Below are positions 34,998-45,107 of a stretch of DNA of 64,000 nt, piece by piece (within the stretch, counting starts at the first letter, position 1; the number at the start of each line of letters is the position of its first letter). The stretch covers positions 98,411 to 162,410 of the forward strand of contig JAKQNO010000071.1 of assembly GCA_029565735.1 (NCBI GenBank), read 5' to 3'. The notes beneath the pieces were generated by a model. The model worked only from the letters and a program-made list of their open reading frames with translations. It searched no databases and had not been told where the DNA came from. This DNA is from a bacterium (lineage in GTDB: Bacteria; Oederibacteriota; PGYV01). Both the position numbers and the translations under genes were made by a program.

Positions 34998-37183
34998 TAT
35001 TTAATTATCTTCTTTTTTGCGGCTGACGGCGATAGCTGAAGTTCTTTTCTCCATATTTCAACCATCCGTATGTTTTCCTGTGACTGGGTTGCAAGTTCGC
35101 TGTTGGGATTTATTTCAACGTATTTTTTCCACATTTCTATGGCTTCATCCCACCAGCTTTTATTTCTGAACACTTCCCCAAGCCTGAAATACGCTTCGGT
35201 CATTTTAGGGTCAATTTCCAGCGTTTTATGGTATTCAATGTCCGCTTCATCCCACCATTCTTTTTTATGGTAGGCCAAAGCAAGTTTCATATGCGCCGCG
35301 GGGTCTTTGCTTCCGGACGACACGGCCAAAATAAAGCACTTTACAGCCTCGTCATAATTTCCGGTTTCGTAATATACCGACCCTAAATTAAGCACCGCAT
35401 CCCTGTTATCAGGCTGTATTTCAAGCACTTTTTTATATTCTACAACAGCCTCCTGCAAATGTCCAGTATTTCTGTACGCGGCTGCCAAATCGCTGTGAAT
35501 TGCCGGGTTTTTCTCCTCGTTTTGGGCTTTTTCGCTTAATTTTGTTATGGTTTCCTTAAAGACCGTGTCTTTCTTTTTGGCGGCTTCAAGGTTCTTTCTG
35601 GCCACATCATAACCCGGCTCTATTTCCAGCGCTTTTTCAAAATATTTCACGGCTTCAATGAAAAAATTCTTTTTATACAAAGCCACGCCAAGGTTGTTAT
35701 AAGCCTTAAAGTATCCCGGGTCTATTTCAGCCGCTTTTTTATAGTATTCAATGGCAGTATCCAAATCGCCCATATTTTTGTATGAAACGCCCATGCTGTT
35801 GTAGGCCACCGCGTTATTAGGCTGCATGGAAATAACCTTCTGATACTCTATTACCGCTTCTTCATTTCTTCCCTTATCGGTCAGGACAAGGCCAAGATAA
35901 AGGTTAATCTCCGGCCTTCTCATGTAATGCGGCTGCAGTTCAAGCGCGCTTCTGAATTCAGTCACCGCTTCATCATACCGTTTTAATCTGTAATAGCACG
36001 TTCCAAGATAGTAGCGCCCTTCTGTATCATACGGCTCCTTTTCCAGATGCGCTTTTAATTTTTTTACCGCATCATCCAGAAGGTCCTGTTTTATGAACAC
36101 AACAGCCCTTTCAAGTTCTATCCTTCTGAATTCCGGATTTTCCTCCTCCACCGCGTCAAGCACGGCAAGCGCTTTTTTATAATCCCCCATTTCCCTGTAG
36201 GCCACGGCTATGTTAACCTTGGCATCCGCCATTTCCGGGTCTATTTTAAGCGTCTGCTTAAAAACTTCAATAGCGTCGCTTAAAAGGTGTTTTTTAATAA
36301 GAAGCTCGCCGAAGAAATTATAATACGCGGGATTCGCGCCGTTGTGGGAAATCGCTTTTTTTATCTCCCTTATCGCGTCGTCGGTGTACCCCTTCATCTT
36401 ATTTACGCGGGCAAGGTTGTAATACGCCTCTTCTTTCCTGTCTTCATTCATTGATTCCACGAATTTCTCGCGCTTCTGGGACTTTTCGTCAAAATGTTCT
36501 ATTACAAGCGTCTTGTTGGACTGCACAAAAGAAGGGTTAAGTTCAACAGCCCTGTTATAACACATCTGCGCTTCTTCGTCTTTGGAAAGCTCGCCGTATA
36601 CAAAACTTAAGTTGTAATACGCAAGCGCGTATTCCTTGTTAATCTGAACGGCTTTTTTAAGTTCAGCCTCCGCCTCTTCGTAAAACCCTTTTTTATAAAG
36701 GGTCTCTCCAAGGTTGTTCCTTATTTCCGCGTAGTTCGGATACTTTTCCAGGGCTTTTTTGAAAACTTCTTCCGCCTTGTCGTACTCGCCTGTGTTTTTA
36801 TAAATAACGCCCATCAGGTTCCTTGCAAGAAGGTGCTCCGGATTAAGCTCCAGCGCGCGGCTTAAAAGTTTAAGGCTTTCCTGATACTCCCCGGTGTAGC
36901 TTAAGGCGTTGCCAAGGTTATAGTATGTTTCAGGGTCTTCCGAATAAAACTGCACGGCTTTGCGATAGGCAAGTATGGCGCGGTCGTATATGCCTGTCTG
37001 CTTGTTTACGGATTTAAGGTTTTCCCTGGCCTGAACGTAATTCGGATTAAGTTCGATTGCTTTTTTGAAATTTTCTATGGCTTCCTGATACATGCCTTTG
37101 GAGTAATGATATACGCCAAGGTTATTTAAAGATACAGCGTCATCTTTGGTTTCTTTTTTTGGTGCATCCCCTTGTTCCGCCAC
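34997..37183 (-). CDS. TPR-repeat protein
   Basis: 728 aa of TPR units (e.g. AIEYYKKAAEIDPGYFKAYNNLGVALYKK). Confidence 0.93.
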   Translation of the reverse strand: MAEQGDAPKKETKDDAVSLNNLGVYHYSKGMYQEAIENFKKAIELNPNYVQARENLKSVNKQTGIYDRAILAYRKAVQFYSEDPETYYNLGNALSYTGEYQESLKLLSRALELNPEHLLARNLMGVIYKNTGEYDKAEEVFKKALEKYPNYAEIRNNLGETLYKKGFYEEAEAELKKAVQINKEYALAYYNLSFVYGELSKDEEAQMCYNRAVELNPSFVQSNKTLVIEHFDEKSQKREKFVESMNEDRKEEAYYNLARVNKMKGYTDDAIREIKKAISHNGANPAYYNFFGELLIKKHLLSDAIEVFKQTLKIDPEMADAKVNIAVAYREMGDYKKALAVLDAVEEENPEFRRIELERAVVFIKQDLLDDAVKKLKAHLEKEPYDTEGRYYLGTCYYRLKRYDEAVTEFRSALELQPHYMRRPEINLYLGLVLTDKGRNEEAVIEYQKVISMQPNNAVAYNSMGVSYKNMGDLDTAIEYYKKAAEIDPGYFKAYNNLGVALYKKNFFIEAVKYFEKALEIEPGYDVARKNLEAAKKKDTVFKETITKLSEKAQNEEKNPAIHSDLAAAYRNTGHLQEAVVEYKKVLEIQPDNRDAVLNLGSVYYETGNYDEAVKCFILAVSSGSKDPAAHMKLALAYHKKEWWDEADIEYHKTLEIDPKMTEAYFRLGEVFRNKSWWDEAIEMWKKYVEINPNSELATQSQENIRMVEIWRKELQLSPSAAKKKIIK

Positions 37184-37791
37184 TATGCGCCGTTTTCCTT
37201 TTCAGTTATCGCTTCCGGTTTAAGAAGCGTCACTATCTGCCCGCTGTCTTTTATTAGCCCGGCAATGTATTTTTTATCAGCGCTGAAAGCGCTTTTAGAA
37301 ACGTTTTCAAAATCAGAAACGTTAAAATTACGCACCGTTGCCACGCCGTCCACAAGAAACCCTATTTTTTCCTCTTTCACTTCCACAATTATTACCCTTG
37401 AATTTTCATCAACAGGGCTTGGCTTGCCGAAAATTTTACCGGAAAGGCTTATTATGGGAATCACGTCTTCCCTTATTCCCATCATACCAAGTATATACGG
37501 GGGCATTCCCGGGACAGGCGTTATTTTTTTTGTTTTGATAATTTCCTTTGAATACACCACTTCAATGGCAAAATTTTCATTGCATACCTGAAAAACAATT
37601 ACAAGCATCCCCTTAAGCACTTCCATTATCTGCTGTTCTCTTATCGCGCCTTTTCTTACAAGTATTTTTCCCAGCGGTTCGCCTGTATCCGCCTGCTCTC
37701 GCAGCGCATCTTCAAGCTGTTCTTTTTTTATGTATTCAGCCTGCAAAAGCAGCGTGCCAAGGCTTTTATCCTGCTTTTTTATCATTTCCAT
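37183..37791 (-). CDS. MshEN-like domain fused to CheW domain
   Basis: 202 aa; N-term SLGTLLLQAEYIKKEQLEDALREQADTGEPLGKILVRKGAIREQQIMEVL (MshEN/PilB-N type), C-term CheW fold. Confidence 0.8.
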   Translation of the reverse strand: MEMIKKQDKSLGTLLLQAEYIKKEQLEDALREQADTGEPLGKILVRKGAIREQQIMEVLKGMLVIVFQVCNENFAIEVVYSKEIIKTKKITPVPGMPPYILGMMGIREDVIPIISLSGKIFGKPSPVDENSRVIIVEVKEEKIGFLVDGVATVRNFNVSDFENVSKSAFSADKKYIAGLIKDSGQIVTLLKPEAITEKENGA

Positions 37792-37798
37792 TTTATGC

Positions 37799-38965
37799 CT
37801 AACCGCCCAGCAGCTTTAAATTCTTTTTTACAATCTCATTGTCAGGGCTTAATTCAAGCGACCTTCTCCAGTATTTTTTCGCGTCTTCGGGCTTGCTTTC
37901 TTTAAGCGCCATATTCCCCATTTTATAATAAATATCCCCGTTTTCCCTTCCTCTTTCTATTGCCTTGTTAAAATAATCCTTTGCCTCCCTGTACATTACT
38001 TTTTTATAATAGATATTGCCTATGTTTTCCAGAATCATCACATCGTCGCCTTTTTTATCAAGCGCTTTTTTGTATTCGGTAATGGCGTCATCCGGCTGGC
38101 CTTCTTCCATATAGATATATCCAAGCGCTTTATGGACCTCCGCGTCAGCCGCTCCCATTTCCGCCACTTTTTTATATTCTTCAACGGCCTCTTTTTTCTT
38201 CCCAAGTTTGCTGTATATTTCGCCCACAAGAAGGCATACATCGCTGTTTTGCTCCGAATTTTTTGAACGCAGCAGTTCCTTTAAAGCCTGTTCAAATTTT
38301 CCCTGGTTGTAATAAAGAATGCCAAGATTATAGGCAACCCCGGTTTCGGAAGGGTTAATCTTTACAGCTTTTTCATAGTATTCCACCGCTTTGGAGTAAT
38401 CCTTAAGTTCCCTGTATACATTTCCAAGCATTGAATGAATTCCGGAACTTTTCGGATTTGCCTGAAGCACTTTTTCATATTCAGCCGCGGCTTCCGTGTG
38501 TTTTTTACGGGTTTCATAAATATATCCGGATTTAAACCTTACCTCGCTGTACTCCGGTTTTAAGTCAAGTATTTCCCTGTATATTTTCAGCGCTTCGTCA
38601 AGATTGTCCATTTTAATATAAAGGTCGCCAAGGCCGTGTTTTAATTCAAGGTCCTTGGGTTTAATTTCTATGGCTTTTTTGTATTCTTCAAGGGCTTTTT
38701 CAAATTTGCCCATGTTGGCGTGCAGTTTCCCAAGTTTCATAAGGGCGTTAATATTCATCGGATTAAGCTTAAGGGCTTTGGCGTACTCCTCCGCCCCTTT
38801 ATCGTAATCCCCCTTAAAGACATACGCGTTTGCAAGGTGCGAATGCACCTCCGCGTCATCCGGATTTATGGAAAGCGCCCTTTCAAACTCTGAAATAGCC
38901 TGCGCAAAATTTCTGCTGACCGTAAAAGCAAGCCCCAGGTTTATATGGTCCTGTACTGTCTGCAT
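37799..38965 (-). CDS. TPR-repeat protein
   Basis: 388 aa of TPR units. Confidence 0.93.
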   Translation of the reverse strand: MQTVQDHINLGLAFTVSRNFAQAISEFERALSINPDDAEVHSHLANAYVFKGDYDKGAEEYAKALKLNPMNINALMKLGKLHANMGKFEKALEEYKKAIEIKPKDLELKHGLGDLYIKMDNLDEALKIYREILDLKPEYSEVRFKSGYIYETRKKHTEAAAEYEKVLQANPKSSGIHSMLGNVYRELKDYSKAVEYYEKAVKINPSETGVAYNLGILYYNQGKFEQALKELLRSKNSEQNSDVCLLVGEIYSKLGKKKEAVEEYKKVAEMGAADAEVHKALGYIYMEEGQPDDAITEYKKALDKKGDDVMILENIGNIYYKKVMYREAKDYFNKAIERGRENGDIYYKMGNMALKESKPEDAKKYWRRSLELSPDNEIVKKNLKLLGG

Positions 38966-39787
38966 CTATTCTCCCTTTTCTTCTTCCAGCTTGGTAAAAA
39001 TACGTTCCTTTATATTAATGCACTTAAATTTGTCCCTGTATTCCAGCAGCATAGTTTCAGTTTTTCCCATGAAAAAAATGCCGCCTTTTTTAAGCGCTTC
39101 ATGAAAATACAAAAGCACGTTTTTCTGCAGTTCCCTTGAAAAATATATTATCACGTTTCTGCAGAAAACAAAATCAAACTGCTCTTTTAAATACGGCTTC
39201 ATAAGGTTGGCCCTTATAAACTTGACCTTTTTTTTAATTGAATCTTTAATCCTGTAGAAGCCGCCGTCTTTAATAAAATATTTATTTCTCCTGGACGCGG
39301 CCACGTTGTCCAGGGTGTGCCCCTCATATTTTCCCTCTATGGCTTTGTATATTATCGCCTCGTCAATATCTGTCGCGTGAATTTCATAGTCAAATCCTTT
39401 GATTCCCAGCTTTTCCGCGGTCTCTTCAATGGAAATCGCTATGGAATAAGGCTCTTCACCGGAGCTGCAGCCCGCGCTCCATACGCTTATTTTTTTCATT
39501 CCGGATGACAGCATCTGCGGCAGTATATCATTTTCAAACACAATAAAGACTTCCGGGTCCCTGAAAAACTGTGTCACGTTAATGGTAAGCTTGTCAAGAA
39601 GCACTGCCATTTCACCGGAATCTTTTTCAAGCACCTTTAAATATTCCCCGTACAGCCTTAAACCCAGCGCCCTCATCCTTACCGCAAGCCTTCTTTTCAG
39701 GTAGTTTTCCTTGTACTGGTTGACATCAAGCCCGCGTTCTTTATGTATCTTTTCTTTAAGCCTGGAAAACTCCTTTATGTCATCCAT
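38966..39787 (-). CDS. cheR: Chemotaxis protein methyltransferase CheR
   Basis: 273 aa; LTINVTQFFRDPEVF, VWSAGCSSGEEPYSIAI, FDFVFCRNVIIYF. Confidence 0.97.
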   Translation of the reverse strand: MDDIKEFSRLKEKIHKERGLDVNQYKENYLKRRLAVRMRALGLRLYGEYLKVLEKDSGEMAVLLDKLTINVTQFFRDPEVFIVFENDILPQMLSSGMKKISVWSAGCSSGEEPYSIAISIEETAEKLGIKGFDYEIHATDIDEAIIYKAIEGKYEGHTLDNVAASRRNKYFIKDGGFYRIKDSIKKKVKFIRANLMKPYLKEQFDFVFCRNVIIYFSRELQKNVLLYFHEALKKGGIFFMGKTETMLLEYRDKFKCINIKERIFTKLEEEKGE

Positions 39788-39788
39788 T

Positions 39789-41171
39789 TCAGTTCAGCTG
39801 ATTTCCGGCAGGCGCGCCGTTTTCCTCTTCTATAATTTCAAGGAACTTTCCGACAAGTTTTGAATCAAACTGCGAACCGGAACATTTTTTCAGTTCGTTT
39901 ACGGCCGCGTCTTTTGTAAGCGCCTTCCTGTAAGGCCTGTCGGAACGCATTACCGAATACGCGTCCGCTATGGAACATATCCTGGCCCCAAGCGGGATAT
40001 CCTCCCCTTTAAGCTGCGACGGATAACCTCTGCCGTCAAAGTGTTCATGATGATACAGTATTATAGGCAGTATCTCTTCAAATATATCCAGTTTGTTAAG
40101 GATGCCGACCCCTTCTTTGGGATGCTTTTTAATTATCCCGAATTCCTCTTCCGTAAGCGAAGACGGCTTATTCAGTATGCTGCTGCTTATATTTATCTTG
40201 CCTATATCGTGCAGAAGCGAGGCGTAGCGTATTTTTTCCTTTTCTTTTTCCGGCAGGCCAAGTTTTTCCGCAAGCCGTATGGCGTATGTCATTGTGGCCA
40301 TTGAATGGCCGTGGGTCTCGTGGTCCTTGATGTCAATCGCGATGGCAAGGGCCTGAATTATCTTTTCGTAATTGCCTTTAAGCTTTGAAATAAGCGCGTG
40401 CTTTTCCATTATTATAAAGACCTGCTCGCTGAAAAATTCAAGTATGTAAACGTCTATTTCCCTGAAGGGCTTTTCCCTTACCGCCACCGTAAGCTCGCGC
40501 AGCTTATTTTCATCATACACAGGCACAATAACCGCGTTTAAACCCCGGGCATTTTCAATGAATCCCGTTGCATGCGCGTCCAGGTTTTTCAGAAAAAGGC
40601 CTTTTACCGCGGCTTCGTCAATTTCAGTTTTTATTACGCCGTGCATTTCTCCGTGTGAAAAAACAGAAATCATCGCGCCTTCTTTTGCCTGGTCCGCCGC
40701 GTAAACCTGCATGTGCCTTATGCCCATTATTGACTCTATGTTCCTTGAAAGCACTTTCCTTACAGCCATTGAATTTGTATCCGTCTTTATCTCGCGCAGC
40801 ATATCGTGCGCAAGCATAAGCGAATTTACGACTTTATTGACAAATTCTTTTTCTTCCGAATCCGCGTTTTTCAGCGCGGCATCTTTTCTTATTTTTCTTG
40901 AAAAATCGGCAAGCACGGACAAAAACGGCATGGAAAAGAGATAAAACATAAGTTCGCCGGTTTTTAATCCGTTTACGGAATAGAAAATAAAAACCGAAAA
41001 CACGGATATAAAGAGGCCGTTTATCCATGATTTCATATAGGACATCAGCACGGCAATCCCGCAGATAAAAGCGAAAACCCACTTTGCTTCCATTGCAAGG
41101 GGATTAAGCGCCAAAATAAAAACCAGAAATCCCGCCAGGACCTGTAAGGAAAGAATGCCGTTCTGCTTCAT
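39789..41171 (-). CDS. HD-GYP domain phosphodiesterase with N-terminal TM region
   Basis: 460 aa; HETHGHSMATMTYAIRLAEKLG, ASLLHDIGKINI, HHEHFDGRGYPSQLKGEDIPLGARICSIADAYSVM. Confidence 0.95.
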   Translation of the reverse strand: MKQNGILSLQVLAGFLVFILALNPLAMEAKWVFAFICGIAVLMSYMKSWINGLFISVFSVFIFYSVNGLKTGELMFYLFSMPFLSVLADFSRKIRKDAALKNADSEEKEFVNKVVNSLMLAHDMLREIKTDTNSMAVRKVLSRNIESIMGIRHMQVYAADQAKEGAMISVFSHGEMHGVIKTEIDEAAVKGLFLKNLDAHATGFIENARGLNAVIVPVYDENKLRELTVAVREKPFREIDVYILEFFSEQVFIIMEKHALISKLKGNYEKIIQALAIAIDIKDHETHGHSMATMTYAIRLAEKLGLPEKEKEKIRYASLLHDIGKINISSSILNKPSSLTEEEFGIIKKHPKEGVGILNKLDIFEEILPIILYHHEHFDGRGYPSQLKGEDIPLGARICSIADAYSVMRSDRPYRKALTKDAAVNELKKCSGSQFDSKLVGKFLEIIEEENGAPAGNQLN

Positions 41172-41179
41172 GAATGCCT

Positions 41180-42361
41180 CTATTTAGCAATAGTTTTTAC
41201 TGCGTAACCTTCGCTGAAAACCTCGCTCTGCTCAATAACTATCGCCGTTGCGCTGCTTTTCATGGAATTAATAACCATTATGCTGCCCACAACGTGGTAC
41301 AAATCCGGTTCCTTGTTTTCAGGGTCAGGTGTCTCCCTTAATACTTCAAGTTTTTCCCCGGGCAGTATGCCCTTATCCAGCCCGATGTTAATATAGACAA
41401 TATCCTTGTTTTTGAAATTTAAAGGGCCCTTAACGGTTTTAATTACGCTGCCCTGCCTTTCAACATTTTTGGATTTTACCTTTCTTGAAAGTTTTGCCTG
41501 ATAATCCTTGACTTCCCTGCGCAGCTTTATCTTATCTTTATTCCCTATGGGATCATAACTTTTGGTTATTACCACCTGAAAGATATTATCTTTTATGTTT
41601 TTTGTGACCCTTGCCACGCCGTTTACCTTCACAAGTTTTCCAAGCATTTCTCCGGTTTCTTTGTCAAAAATTTCCTCGGAATCGTCATAAATCATGAGTT
41701 CGCTTCCTGCTTTAACGCTTTTTCCGACGGTTATCTTGACGTAAGCCCTGTCATTCTGAACCATCATAAGTTTGTTGTCCACGGTATAAATAAACCCGTC
41801 ATCCGCGAAATTATCCGAAATAAATCCGGCGCGCTCCACAAGCACATAACCCGCGCTCTGAATTTTTCCTTTTTTCTCATCCTCCACAAGTATAAGTTCG
41901 CCCTCGCCGGCATCTTCGTAATCAACCACAAATTCGCCGCCCTCGCCTCGCTCTTCAAGGTCGCCGTAATCAACGTCAGCCCTTTTTTCCTGCGGCGCGG
42001 AATCTTCCTTCTTTTTCGCTATGAATTTTTCTATCTCTGACGGCTCTGTTTCGCCGGGAAGCAGTATAATTATGCCTTCGGTATCGCCGTTTTCATCCAC
42101 CACTATTGCGGGGGTTTCGGAAGGCTGCGCTGTTTCAATAGCAATAACCTTTGTTTCCACGGGTGTGGCAGAAGGTTCTGCCGCGGATAAATCTTCAGCC
42201 GCAGCCGGTATGGAAGTCGCCGTATCCTTTACCTCTTCAACGGCTTTCTGCTCTTCTATCTGCCGGGCAGGCCCGCTGGACATTATAAAATCATCGTCCT
42301 CCGCGAAAACAAGACCGGAAAAGATAAAAACCGACAGTAAAAATACAGTAATTTTTTTCAT
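41180..42361 (-). CDS. Hypothetical secreted protein
   Basis: Signal peptide MKKITVFLLSVFIFSGLVFAEDDD from ATG 42361 (track start 42400). Confidence 0.75.
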   Translation of the reverse strand: MKKITVFLLSVFIFSGLVFAEDDDFIMSSGPARQIEEQKAVEEVKDTATSIPAAAEDLSAAEPSATPVETKVIAIETAQPSETPAIVVDENGDTEGIIILLPGETEPSEIEKFIAKKKEDSAPQEKRADVDYGDLEERGEGGEFVVDYEDAGEGELILVEDEKKGKIQSAGYVLVERAGFISDNFADDGFIYTVDNKLMMVQNDRAYVKITVGKSVKAGSELMIYDDSEEIFDKETGEMLGKLVKVNGVARVTKNIKDNIFQVVITKSYDPIGNKDKIKLRREVKDYQAKLSRKVKSKNVERQGSVIKTVKGPLNFKNKDIVYINIGLDKGILPGEKLEVLRETPDPENKEPDLYHVVGSIMVINSMKSSATAIVIEQSEVFSEGYAVKTIAK

Positions 42362-42377
42362 TTTTCCACCTTTCAAA

Positions 42378-42794
42378 TCAGAAGTTGCCAAGTTCCGCAA
42401 GCCTGTCTTTTGCGCCTTTCACGTTTTTTCCTTCGGGGAACCTTTCCAGATAAGCTTTATAGGCAAACCTGGCTTTTGTCCCTTGCATCATCCTGTCAAG
42501 CACCATTGCTTTATAATAATTCATGTCATCTATCCTGTCGCTTGATTCATTTTTGTCATATTCATCATAGATATCATATGTTTCAAGGTATTTATCAATC
42601 ATTTGTTTTGCCCTTTCATACTTTCCGACGGTATAAACATATTTCATGTTTTTATACAGAGCAGCTTCAAGGTCCGCGTCTTTCAGTTCGGCCCTTGATT
42701 TTTCTTCCCATTTAACGCTTATATTTTCAGCTCCCCCGACAAAAACCACGGCAATTACAACAAGAATAGCGGTAATAAAACCCAAAAATTTCAT
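42378..42794 (-). CDS. Hypothetical membrane-anchored TPR-like protein
   Basis: MKFLGFITAILVVIAVVFVGG..., ERAKQMIDKYLETYD...ARFAYKAYLERFPEGKNVKGAKDRLAELGNF; start 42794 (track 42842). Confidence 0.7.
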   Translation of the reverse strand: MKFLGFITAILVVIAVVFVGGAENISVKWEEKSRAELKDADLEAALYKNMKYVYTVGKYERAKQMIDKYLETYDIYDEYDKNESSDRIDDMNYYKAMVLDRMMQGTKARFAYKAYLERFPEGKNVKGAKDRLAELGNF

Positions 42795-42913
42795 ATTTCC
42801 CTCCTTAAAATTAAGGATAATAATACATCTTAATAATATCAATAATAAGATATTTTGTCAATTTTGATTATAACTGTTTTTGCAGGTATTGTTGCCCGTC
42901 AGCGGCAAAAAAA

Positions 42914-42940
42914 AAGCCCGCGGCATAAAACCGCGGGCTT
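42914..42940 (-). terminator. Intrinsic terminator downstream of hcp
   Basis: AAGCCCGCGG-cataaaa-CCGCGGGCTT with flanking A/T tracts. Confidence 0.9.
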
Positions 42941-42964
42941 AAAAAAATACCTGCTTATTCTTGG

Positions 42965-44593
42965 TTATTTTCCTGCCATCATCGCATCAACATCGGCCTT
43001 TACTTCGCCTGTCGCTTTAATGTTAAACTTTTCAACAAGCACCTTTGCCACGCCCGGTGATAAAAACGCCGGTAATGTGGGCCCAAGCCTTATCCCTTTA
43101 ACCCCTAAAAACAGAAGCGCAAGCAGTACGGCAACGGCTTTCTGTTCATACCACGCTATGTCAAACGATATCGGAAGTTCGTTTATGTCCTTTAATCCGA
43201 ATACCTCTTTTAATTTAAGCGCGACTACAGCCAGCGAATATGAATCATTGCACTGTCCCGCGTCAAGCACGCGCGGTATGCCGCCGATATCACCAAGCTG
43301 AAGTTTGTTATACCTGTACTTGGCGCAGCCGGCAGTTAAAATAACCGTGTCTTTCGGAAGGTTTTCCGCGACTTCGGTAAAATAACTTCTTCCGGGCTGC
43401 CTGCCGTCGCAGCCGCCCATTACCACAAACCTTTTAATGGCGCCGCTTTTTACCGCGTCAACAACTTTGTCGGCAAGGGCAAGTATCTGGTCGTGCGCAA
43501 AACCGCCTATAATTTCTCCTTTTTCAAGTTCAACAGGCGGCGCGCATTTCTTTGCAAGCGCTATCACTTCGGAAAAATCCTTTGCCTTACCCTGTTCCCT
43601 GTCTGAAATGTGCTTTACTCCCGGATAACCCGCCATTCCGGTCGTGAACATCCTGTCTTTGTAGGAATCCCTTACAGGAACAATACAGTTGGTAGTCATT
43701 AAAATAGGCCCGTTAAATGTCTCGAACTCTTTATTCTGGTGCCACCACGAACCGCCGTAATTGCCCGCGAAATGTTTGTATTTTTTAAACGCGGGGTAAT
43801 AATTTGCCGGAAGCATTTCACTGTGTGTGTAAACATCAACACCGGTGCCGTCGGTCTGTTTTAAAAGTTCTTCCATATCCTTTAAATCATGGCCGGAGAT
43901 AAGGATTCCCGGGTTATTTCTTACGCCTATGTTTACCTTTGTGATTTCAGGTTTGCCGTATGTTTCCGTATTTGCCTTGTCAAGAAGCGCCATCGCCTTG
44001 ACCGACGTTTCGCCTGTTTCAAGCACAAGGGCGGTCAGTTCATCGGCGCCAAGGTTTTTGGGTATTGCCGCAAGCGCCTTTATCACAAAAGCAAAAACTT
44101 CATCGTCATAATAGCCAAGCATTGCCGCGTGGTCCGCGTATGCCGCCAGCCCTTTAAGCCCGAACAACATAAGGGATTTAAGCGACCTTGCGTCTTCATT
44201 TGAACTGTAGCTTAAAACCCCTGTAAGAAGCGCTTTCTGCGCGAATTCTTCCTTTGTTTTTCCTTCCCATACAGCGCAGTCAGGCGCGTTATTGTCATTT
44301 CCGGCTTTTGCCTTTAACTCTCCCCTTAACACAAACGCCTGCCTTATAAGTTTTTCAATCTTGTCATCGTCAAAGTTTGCGTTTGTGATTGTGGCAAACA
44401 GGGACTGGCACAGAAACAGCCCGTACTTTCTTTCTTTATTGCCTGTTTTTTCCGCGTAATACGATATTCCCTGTAAAAGGAATATCAGAAGGTCGTGAAG
44501 GTTTGAAGTGCTTTCATTTTTTCCGCACACCCCTTTTGCCGTACAGGCTGTGTTTTTTACCGTTTCCTGGCACTGATTACAGTACATTCCCAT
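42965..44593 (-). CDS. hcp: Hydroxylamine reductase (hybrid cluster protein)
   Basis: 542 aa; [62 protein letters not shown]. Confidence 0.97.
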   Translation of the reverse strand: MGMYCNQCQETVKNTACTAKGVCGKNESTSNLHDLLIFLLQGISYYAEKTGNKERKYGLFLCQSLFATITNANFDDDKIEKLIRQAFVLRGELKAKAGNDNNAPDCAVWEGKTKEEFAQKALLTGVLSYSSNEDARSLKSLMLFGLKGLAAYADHAAMLGYYDDEVFAFVIKALAAIPKNLGADELTALVLETGETSVKAMALLDKANTETYGKPEITKVNIGVRNNPGILISGHDLKDMEELLKQTDGTGVDVYTHSEMLPANYYPAFKKYKHFAGNYGGSWWHQNKEFETFNGPILMTTNCIVPVRDSYKDRMFTTGMAGYPGVKHISDREQGKAKDFSEVIALAKKCAPPVELEKGEIIGGFAHDQILALADKVVDAVKSGAIKRFVVMGGCDGRQPGRSYFTEVAENLPKDTVILTAGCAKYRYNKLQLGDIGGIPRVLDAGQCNDSYSLAVVALKLKEVFGLKDINELPISFDIAWYEQKAVAVLLALLFLGVKGIRLGPTLPAFLSPGVAKVLVEKFNIKATGEVKADVDAMMAGK

Positions 44594-44610
44594 CTTTTTT
44601 CCTCCTTAAA

Positions 44611-45012
44611 TTATTTTTGAAGCAGAGTTTTTATTGTCATTTTTTCAAATTCAGCGGTTACGCACCGCTCTATCCTTATTACTTCTCTTCTTAACGCGCA
44701 GCCCTCCCGGTTACAGCACGGTTTGCCCCTGAACATGCATTCTGACATTTTAAATTCTTTATGGTAAATTTTAATTAAATCTATCACTTTTATTTTAGCG
44801 GGATTTAAGGCAAGCTTTAATCCCCCTTCAGAACCCTCTTTTGATTTCACAATGCCCTTTTTTATCAAAGGCGCGATAACCCTTCTTAAGAATTGATACG
44901 GGATATTCTGTTTGTCAGAAATGCTTTTAACCGATAAATATGAATCCCCGCCGGAGGAAAGCTCCATTAAAGCCCTTACCGCGTAATCAGTATCTTTGTT
45001 TATCAGTTTCAT
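44611..45012 (-). CDS. Rrf2-family transcriptional regulator
   Basis: 133 aa; DTDYAVRALMELSSGGDSYLSVKSISDKQNIPYQFLRRVIAPLIKKGIVKSKEGSEGGLKLA; CMFRGKPCCNREGCALR Cys cluster. Confidence 0.93.
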   Translation of the reverse strand: MKLINKDTDYAVRALMELSSGGDSYLSVKSISDKQNIPYQFLRRVIAPLIKKGIVKSKEGSEGGLKLALNPAKIKVIDLIKIYHKEFKMSECMFRGKPCCNREGCALRREVIRIERCVTAEFEKMTIKTLLQK

Positions 45013-45021
45013 TTTTTCTCC

Positions 45022-45066
45022 TTTTATCCTTAACTGATACTAAAATAGTATCAGTTAAGGATAAAA
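45022..45066. promoter_or_regulatory. Perfect palindrome upstream of the Rrf2 gene (candidate operator)
   Basis: TTTTATCCTTAACTGATACTA-AAA-TAGTATCAGTTAAGGATAAAA; 21-bp arms, 3-bp centre; 10 bp upstream of the ATG. Confidence 0.75.
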
Positions 45067-45107
45067 AAGTCAACAATTATTTTACAGTGTTTTTATAGCA
45101 TTATGGC

